Shown one piece after another: positions 57,058-64,000 of a DNA stretch of 64,000 nt; position 1 is the stretch's first letter, and the number at the start of each line of letters is the position of its first letter. The position numbers and the translations under genes are program-made. The notes under the pieces were generated by a model. The model was not told where the DNA came from. It did no database searches and saw only the letters and a list, made by a program, of their open reading frames with translations. This stretch comes from Sipunculus nudus (Eukaryota; Annelida; Sipuncula; Golfingiida; Sipunculidae), in the NCBI GenBank assembly GCA_026874595.1, contig CM049314.1:9788729-9852728 (forward strand), read 5' to 3'.

Positions 57058-57350
57058 TATATTAGTAGCTTCACAAACAAGTACGCGTAAATTGCAAAAC
57101 TGAAATAATCTCCGTGTTTCGTGTGACTGTTACAATGACGAGGTCAACTGCGTCAAGGCTCAAGCATGTCGGTATATATTATCTATACACATGCAGTCTA
57201 TGCATGTCGATAATGACTATGTTTGAAAATTACATGTGTATTGTAAAATATTTTTTATATAATTATATTGATTGGTAGAATCGCTGTGTTCGTTATGAAA
57301 GTGTAAAAATCTATGTTTGAGCCCTAAAACTACATGTTTATAAAAAAAAA

Positions 57351-57435
57351 CTCGGCATCGCGCAGGTTCGAACTCACGCGGTATGCCCTACAGCACATGA
57401 TGTGCCACATACTCTAACCATTACGCCATTCTAGC
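57351..57435 (-). tRNA. tRNA-like pseudogene or SINE head
   Basis: On the minus strand, an A-box-like TGGCGTAATGG and a B-box AGTTCGAACCT sit at about the spacing of a tRNA gene. They are followed by a run of nine T, an RNA polymerase III terminator. The acceptor and T stems pair poorly, and no clear anticodon arm can be drawn, so it is a pseudo-tRNA or a tRNA-derived SINE piece carried by the transposon. Confidence 0.45.
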
Positions 57436-57912
57436 TCTATTATAAGATCTTGTGTTTATGGTAATATTACAAATATGTATAAATCGCGCGTGCCCGAAGA
57501 TACAGTACCGGTATAAAATTTATTTTGTTTACACATAGGCCTATATGTGTCAGTGCCTCTCAGTCATTTGCCTTTTCCCAATTCAGCATTATACACATTT
57601 TCGTTTAGTTCATCATTTACGATAAATATAGATCTTTATTTGAATCAGTTGTTAGCTTTATGCTGGTGTCAATGTAGACCCTATGAGACCAGTCAACCGG
57701 TGCCATGCTTTGACTACTATCGGTCATTTGGCTCAGTGCCCAACTTCACACCTCCCCCGAGTTTTATTGCCCCTGTGTTATCCGAAGTCACACCTTCTTA
57801 TCAGGTAATTAGCACCTAGTCTTGGTACCACTGTAGCTCTCGGGGCTGCTGGGGTCTTTGTGTATGGCCCTTGCACTGGGGGTGAACATGGACTTGGCAG
57901 TGAATGTGTTAA

Positions 57913-58700
57913 AAGGTTTATGTAAAAAAAATATTATCATGGCAATAGGAAGCCATGAGCACGGAAAAGATGAAATAACAAGTTTAGGCATTAAGTCGAC
58001 AAAAAGGCCAGTTATAAAAGAAAACGTAAAAAAAAATGAACACTTTCTGGATAGAAATTATCGCTGAATGATGTAATTATAATTTCATGATCCAGAAACG
58101 GTTGGTGAATATTTAAGCAATACACAATTCACATATCAAGATTTACAACTCCGTTGTTTTTATTAAGATTGGTATCACACCCCTGCGTGATATCACAAAA
58201 ACATGTTCATAATACTGATTTTTTTCTACACTATCAGTAGTTGAAAGAGTTATACAAGATAAAAATTAAAATATTGGATCATAATAGTATTGTACAAGCT
58301 ATCCCTAATATAGGGAAATGGAAAAATTAAGAGGTCTAATAGAAATCCTATTCCCAGACATAAAGTTAACGAGATAACCGGTGAAAGCAATTAATGTTGA
58401 ACTTTTAAATAATTAATATATACACAGCCCAATAGAGTTATGATGAAATGGCAGCAAGAAATAGGGGTTATCAACTAAAATCACGTATTAATAGCTATTG
58501 TAATAATTCCATCATTGACATAGCCACAAAATTAAGATATTTCCAGTTGACGATATTACATATGATAATAGCAGACCTCACTCAGACGAACACGTGGTTG
58601 TTATTTCGAGGTTTGACTACGGCATGGTGTGTATTGTTAAAGAAATGTGAGATAACTCTTGATGCCCTGATGTGTAATTATTCAAAATATCTGTTCCTTG
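57913..58700 (+). pseudogene. non-LTR retrotransposon relic, right part
   Basis: Decayed carboxyl part of the LINE. Recognisable pieces are DEITSLGIK near 57968-57995 and ATKLRYFQLTILHMIIADLT near 58526-58585, followed by QTNTWLLFRGL. The latter match the 'LQxxxLHRII' region before the cysteine-bearing tail of such elements. Many stops. Confidence 0.65.
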
Positions 58701-58866
58701 TCACTAATTAAAGTTCGGAGCGATTCACTCCTCTTATTTCACGTTAACATACCTGGATTTAATATATAATCAGTAGACTATATTAAAATATATGACAGGA
58801 TGGATTTAATTTCTTTTTAAGTGATAGTTTACGACCAACTTGGGGCCTGTCTGTTGAATGAAGATG

Positions 58867-58946
58867 AAGGTAGACATACAATAAAAATGATATATTATTA
58901 CTTAGCCAATAGTAATAATATATCGTTTTTATTGTATGTCTACCTT
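58867..58946. repeat. near-perfect 36-bp hairpin
   Basis: 58867-58902 and 58911-58946 are inverted copies with a single difference (a T against a C, giving a G-U wobble in one RNA orientation), separated by the 8-base loop TAGCCAAT. It could be a small-RNA precursor or a tiny inverted-repeat element. Confidence 0.9.
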
Positions 58947-59404
58947 TTGTACCCTGAAGCTGCGATTTGGGGTAGGTTAAAACGTAGCATAGTTGTCTAG
59001 GGGTTGGACAACTCAAAAAGCCACAAAGAAGGCCTGAAAGGCTAAATAGTGAAGTTTCGATTCATCTTCAGAAATTCGCTCTGATATCTTAATGACAGGT
59101 TGTAACTGCAGGACCATTCCCAGCCCCAAGCATGTTGAACCTGTTTCTACGTGCACCACATGTTGATATAGATCATTGCACTGAGGACAGGACTCTTGTA
59201 GACTTCTTATGACCCATTGTACGATATCTTTATAACACCAAGCCGATGAAAAGTTTTCTCTCTGACAAATGACGTGCCTGACGCATGATTAATTTTTAAA
59301 TGATGCCTTGAAAAGGGACTCCATACACAAATACCAGGATTAGGAAAAATTAGCACCTTACATTGTTACATTGACATTTAAATAAAGGGGGTATACGTAC
59401 GGTT
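58947..59404. other. no gene recognised
   Basis: Sequence between the hairpin and the right duplication arm; no coding content seen. Confidence 0.5.
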
Positions 59405-62235
59405 TTTGGCAAAAGTGGATGATCAATGTAATCATGCACCGTGGTTTAAGGAGAACAGCATTTAATATGAATATTTTCGAAAGTCAATGAAACCTAAATT
59501 CTCTGATATCATCAAATATCACCAGAAGAACGTTTATCATAACCTGTTTTGTAAAATACAGACCCAGATATGTGAGAATGAGACCGTCAATGATATGTAC
59601 CGAGAAAGCTAATGCATATTATTCTACCTATGTCGTTCAAATTATTAGGAAACAAATGTTATATTGCAGTAATCATCGCTTTATAAACTTTTTTTTTACA
59701 TCCCCTAATGTGAGCCATCGCCGTCATATATGAATCGACCGCACTGATTTAAATACCCAAGTAAACTTATAAGCTAATTACTGTTAAATAACTTTACGAT
59801 TATGCAAATATCATTCAAGATGTTACACCAGGTACATCGGACAGAATATATCTGGTTGTAATGCGACCATCGCGTATTCCTGTACCATAGACTGTTCACA
59901 AAATGCAATTTTATACAAAAATAGAAGAGAATATGGTGTGTGTGTTTAATATGATTGTGACGCCATCTGACCAAATGTCACAAACAGTACAATGGGTATA
60001 AGAGATACCTTCAACAGTGTCGAGCAACCTACTCTGGAATGTTAAAGACGAATTAAAAACCTGCAATTCTTTCATACATACATCTTCATGGATATTCAAT
60101 AAAAAAAATACTAACTTCCTGCCATGGAAATATTTTAAGATGATTCAGTCTTCAAGGTTCAGTGTTTTGGTACGTCTTGTAAACTGGTCAAAGATAACTT
60201 GTACAAGTCAGACCCATTATAAGGTATCTGTGACCTGTGTATAGCCATGTGACATTAAGTGATAGGATTTTAATCGAATGCATTAAAACGTACTGAGCGA
60301 GGAGACTGTGACGTGTTGCGTCTTTTTCCATAGTAGAGGCCTGTACTCTGCTGCTGATGCATTCACCACTGTAAAATGTTCACCTTGACCTTTTACCGGC
60401 AGTAATTGAGCTGTATCTGTTATTACTGGATCAGTAGGCATTCAGATCTGAGTGGAGAGACATACTCATACGGTCTTCGATAGACCGTCAGAGGAGATGC
60501 AAATTTGTTTCGGTAATTTAGTGCATGGTTTTATGGATATTCATAGTCACATATGGGAAGAAGTTAAATTTATTGGCCTATTGAAGTTCCAAAGATTATC
60601 TGTTTGCTTAATCACAGTTACATAAAACATTAAACTCTCTTGGTATGGGTTATGGTGTAAAACAATGATACACAATTCAGTTTAAAAAGTTAATCAGTGA
60701 ACCTTGGTGTAATTTGTTGCAGTTTAAATTGTGAACAATAGTTTAAAAAGAATCTGGTTGACATACTTAATCGTTAGCATTAGACATTAAGAAATAGAGG
60801 GGGGATTAATGACAAAGGACTAATGATTGAGGCTAAAGAAAGGTTCTTGGGTCCGGAAAAAGAGGTCCTGGCCTTAAAAAGGGTCTGAAACCCTTTATAA
60901 ATGGTCCCGGAAGGCTGGTGGGGGCGTCAGGACCTTGTGGACCCCCTCCCCTCGTTCCGCTTCTGTCATAGATGTGTCACTAAGTTTGTCGGACCAGACG
61001 GGCTGTAATTGCCATGTCCGACATGAGTCGGTACATTAGGAGTCTTTACTAATAAGAAAGATTACAGAGATAACAGACCGACCTTTACCTAGTCATGTAT
61101 AAATAACCAGCTCATGGAGACTTTGATCACAACATAAGACCGCAGCAGAGTCGCATATTTAGTGGCGGATCTAGGTTTTCGCTGAGGGGCACAAAGTTAA
61201 GAAAAAATAACTTTAACGTCACCCTCCCTCAGAACCTTAAAAGGATCAGCAATTAACCTTGTGAGGATATCTGAGATTTGGATAATTATGTACCGTTGTT
61301 AAGAATCCTGCAATTTTATAGAAAAATTGAGGAAAATCAGGGAATTTTGTTTTCGTGGTATACTTGGAAACCTTTCAAAAATAACTTTTTTTGTGTGGTC
61401 GAAGGGAAATAACAACCCCTCCCAAATACTTCTTAAAGTATCCCTCTCTCTGTTTAAGCCGGGATTACGGTACCACCTAACCAAATCTGTTATTTTTTTT
61501 TACATCAGCTTTTTTGAAGCCGTGTCAAAATTTCATGAGCCTTAATTTGTCAGAAAATATGGATAACAACCTTATATACAGATCATGCAACGATGAAATC
61601 ATTTTTGCATATTACTTAACCAGCGCTAGTACACTTGAGTCAAACTCTGAATTTGCAATCACGACCATGCAATCATTCCTTTCAGGACCTGCAATTATTT
61701 AACCATGTACATGTATTCAGTATAGTTATAAGGGACTCTTGGGTCACGGCGCTCAGCCAAATTTGTAAAATTTTGGCTAATGCAAATTATTTTTTTTCTT
61801 ACCATATCTACAAATCCAAACTGTATCAAGTCAGAAATAAGAGTGAAATATTGAAAATTATTTATATAGTTTATGCATCTTGTCCGGGGGGCAAAGGAGC
61901 TACCTGGCTAAGCTAACCCCAGGGAGCTGCCTGGAGTTGACCACTTTACATAACATAGGCGGGGGCTGCATCACTCACTGCACACCACTGTACTGGGCTG
62001 GCTTGAGGTAAACAATACTTTACATGGTGTCTGAAAACTCTAATTAAGTTATTCATTATTATCAATTCCTTTGAATTTCAGATTTTAAAAGATAAAAGTG
62101 GTTAAAGTGGTTAAATATCTTTTCTAATATTTTGACAATATACATAATGTTCGGCCATTAATACCTACTAATCATGCAATATAGATATAATGTCTAGTTT
62201 GTATACAAAAAAATATAAAGAGGAATAATTATGTT
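59405..62235 (-). repeat. right arm of the 2.8-kb inverted duplication
   Basis: Reverse complement of 21695-24525 (see that entry for anchors). Distances between anchors agree to within about 10 bases over 2.6 kb. No gene recognised in it; the open frames here are shadows. Confidence 0.85.
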
Positions 62236-62930
62236 ACATTTTTTCTGATGAATTCTCTTTCTTCTTTCAAATATCATTTGTTACGAATGTGCCCGCCACT
62301 TCAAACATGCCTTTTTGCAAGGGGTATTTTCTAAAAAAAAAGGTTTCATTGCACATATTCATTTTTAATTTCGAAACGTTGATAAACATTTTTCATTGAA
62401 GTGATTATGCAAAACGATATTCCGATGTGTTTCATTACCTTCATTACTGTTTATCACATATCAATGGTGTTTATAATATGTCGTCAAATAATGTATTTAA
62501 ACTATATTGTTGTTATTTATAGTTTGAATTGTGTCATTAAATATATATTTGTTCCAATATGTTTTAGCCAGTATACTATAGCGTGCATAAATATCTAATT
62601 CACAGGACACGACCAGGATTATATAAGCAACTTGGAAAGAAACAAAATGCGATAGGGGTCCCCACCCATTGCAGATGCATGAATGTATGCAGGTCAAGTT
62701 ACATACAAGATATGCCCCTCTGAGTCTTGTAACTTGTTACATAATGAGTGCGACTTGCTCCTATATAGCAGAATACCAAGAAGTATGTAAATAATAGATA
62801 TATTAACACATTGAAAATTCAAATTTAACTTAATTATAACTTTACTATAACGGATGCAGCTCTGGTCTTTACCCTGCTTTTCAAAGAATAGTTACACACA
62901 AAGTTAAGTCAATCATAACGTCTCTCTCTC

Positions 62931-62933
<3 letters not shown>
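62236..62933. other. no gene recognised
   Basis: AT-rich spacer between the duplication arm and UNC93 copy C. Confidence 0.5.

Positions 62934-63018
<85 letters not shown>
62934..63018. repeat. (TA)n microsatellite, interrupted
   Basis: Two TA runs broken by TGTATATAAA. It lies just beyond the end of the copy C exon 3. Confidence 0.96.
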
Positions 63019-63022
<4 letters not shown>

Positions 63023-63030
63023 GGTCTTGC

Positions 63031-63215
63031 CTTTGTCAGTCGGCGCTAAAGTACCCTTGCTCAAAGCACTGTATATGGTCAATGGAATAAGTAGTATCTG
63101 GGTTTTGTGACGTAGGTGCCTGGCCGTTGCCACTATAAACTTAGATAGGTCATTCCGCAAGTTGACTTTTCTGTCTTCTTTGTCTTCCAGCTCTTTCGGC
63201 GTTTTTCATTGAACA
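63031..63215 (-). pseudogene. UNC93-like exon 3 (copy C)
   Basis: The minus strand encodes PKELEDKEDRKVNLRNDL, SKFIVATARHLRHKTQ and LLIPLTIYSAL, closely matching copy B exon 3 (16899-17147) and less closely the intact gene. The membrane helix that should precede LPKELED is gone. The exon end is ACAAAG followed by GCAAGA, so GT at the donor has become GC. Confidence 0.85.
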
Positions 63216-63328
63216 CATCCTCTCTCATCCTTCTCATCTTCTGGCCAGTCTTCTTCTGGAAAATTGCTTAAATCATATTCGTCCAGGTTTCCATTCCCTG
63301 TTTCCTCATCTTACCCTTTATCTTCCAT
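63216..63328 (-). pseudogene. UNC93-like amino-terminal segment (copy C)
   Basis: The minus strand starts with ATG at 63328 and encodes MEDKG, a TAA, then DEETGNGNLDEYDLSNF and PEEDWPEDEKDERG, parallel to the first 40 residues of the intact gene (MDTKG...EEQNWPEEMKKKEKRR). It runs directly into the exon 3 piece without the rest of exon 1 or exon 2, so the copy is rearranged or deleted. Confidence 0.75.
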
Positions 63329-63904
63329 ATTTTCATTTCAACGAAACCAACAAGAAATTAAGCAACATGTGCTTTTAAAAAATTTTATAATTAATACATT
63401 TTAATAAAAAAAACCTGAACAATTTAGATGTCCATGGCTTCAGTATTAAGTATAAATCCACGTTAGGCAGTTTTCCAAAGTGAACAGTTGGACATGAATA
63501 CTATCGACAGTTTTCAAGTTCTTTCATTCTCATTTACACAACTGGAATGTCGTCATTGGCAATCGTTCTATGTCCTGATTAAAATGCCTCCTTTATCAAC
63601 ATTACATATCAAACATAGGATATCTAGGCACATAAGCAATCAATAAAAGACGCTCTTATCTCTCAACATTCAGGGCGGAAATATATATATAAATCAATAT
63701 CACACAACCCACTTTACGTCAATGCTCCCCATTCAGCATTAGACCTGTCTTTAAAATGCGAAGTGAAAGGCTACCAAGTTTAGCAAGTTCCTTTTTATAT
63801 ATACTTAACAACATATTATTATCACACATCTTGTTGTAATAGTCGTCGAGAATACAAAAGGCAAAGTTCCTTTTTTGTATATGTATATATGTATTATATA
63901 TATA
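63329..63904. other. no gene recognised
   Basis: AT-rich spacer between the UNC93 pieces. Open frames here are not protein-like. Confidence 0.5.
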
Positions 63905-64000
63905 TAATCCCTTGGTCGATGTGCAGACTACTTTTTGATCGGCCAAGACCGTTGGATCGCGAAATAAAGATCTGCAAGAAAGCCATACTTATTAAGATAA
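63905..64000 (-). pseudogene. UNC93-like exon 1 core (copy C or D), cut by window edge
   Basis: The minus strand encodes LILISMAFLQIFISRSNGLG, then SKSSLHIDQGI, matching residues 40-72 of the intact gene and, more closely, copy A (IILISISFLLIFIPRSSSLG). At its 3' side it dissolves into a TATATATAAT tract. The piece continues beyond the window. Confidence 0.8.

Larger units (their letters stand above)
56386..57908. mobile_element. piggyBac-like non-autonomous transposon (1.5 kb)
   Basis: Flanked by TTAA at 56382-56385 and 57909-57912, the duplication made by piggyBac elements. The ends are inverted: CACATTCGCTGCCAA on the left and the inverse of CACATTCACTGCCAA on the right, and a further CCCCCAGTGC match follows in both. 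Next to the left end are a 22-base perfect palindrome (56399-56420) and a near copy. The interior holds a (TA)n tract and a tRNA-like sequence. No transposase frame was seen. Confidence 0.8.

Noticed and set aside
57351-57435. Functional tRNA gene
   Set aside because: Boxes A and B and a T-run terminator are present, but the stems pair poorly and no anticodon loop is convincing; listed only as tRNA-like.

Overview
The window looks like nuclear DNA of a lophotrochozoan animal, most likely a mollusc (inference). It is AT-rich, its genes have GT-AG introns, and it carries many (TA)n tracts and decayed transposons. Low-copy coding DNA is scarce. There is one complete six-exon gene for an UNC93-family membrane protein (plus strand, 29605-40637; the exons join in frame to 484 residues). 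There are also two exons of an ecto-NOX (ENOX) RNA-recognition-motif gene (plus strand, 53189-54178) whose other exons are not visible.

The intact UNC93 gene sits among broken relatives. A lone exon 1 lies on the minus strand at 12636-13110. A multi-exon pseudogene lies on the plus strand at 15368-17772. Rearranged pieces lie on the minus strand at 63031-63328 and 63905-64000. Near two of these copies are the arms of an old inverted duplication of about 2.8 kb (21695-24525 plus, 59405-62235 minus, about 35 kb apart). The arms stay collinear over their whole length. This suggests that a block holding an UNC93 copy plus flank was copied in inverted orientation.

Most of the rest is mobile DNA. 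From left to right: a CR1-like LINE (3945-9290) split by a 4.2-kb element with 16-bp terminal inverted repeats (4519-8752); an 80-bp tandem repeat (11320-11540); a decayed Ty3/gypsy piece (13204-14690); a small MITE (23057-23176); a pogo-like element in UNC93 intron 4 (32849-33762); a 4.1-kb fold-back element in intron 5 (34531-38673) whose arms are tandem repeats carrying YY1-like motifs; LINE relics (38790-39330, 41850-42185, 56140-58700); a nearly full-length but inactivated Ty3/gypsy element with matching 5-bp target duplications (43847-52534, minus); a second pogo-like element (54672-55783); and a piggyBac-like element inside the last LINE (56386-57908).

No rRNA gene, functional tRNA gene, CRISPR array or bacterial-type operon was seen. 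All coordinates and exon joins come from reading the sequence by eye. Percent identities and family names below the superfamily level are estimates.
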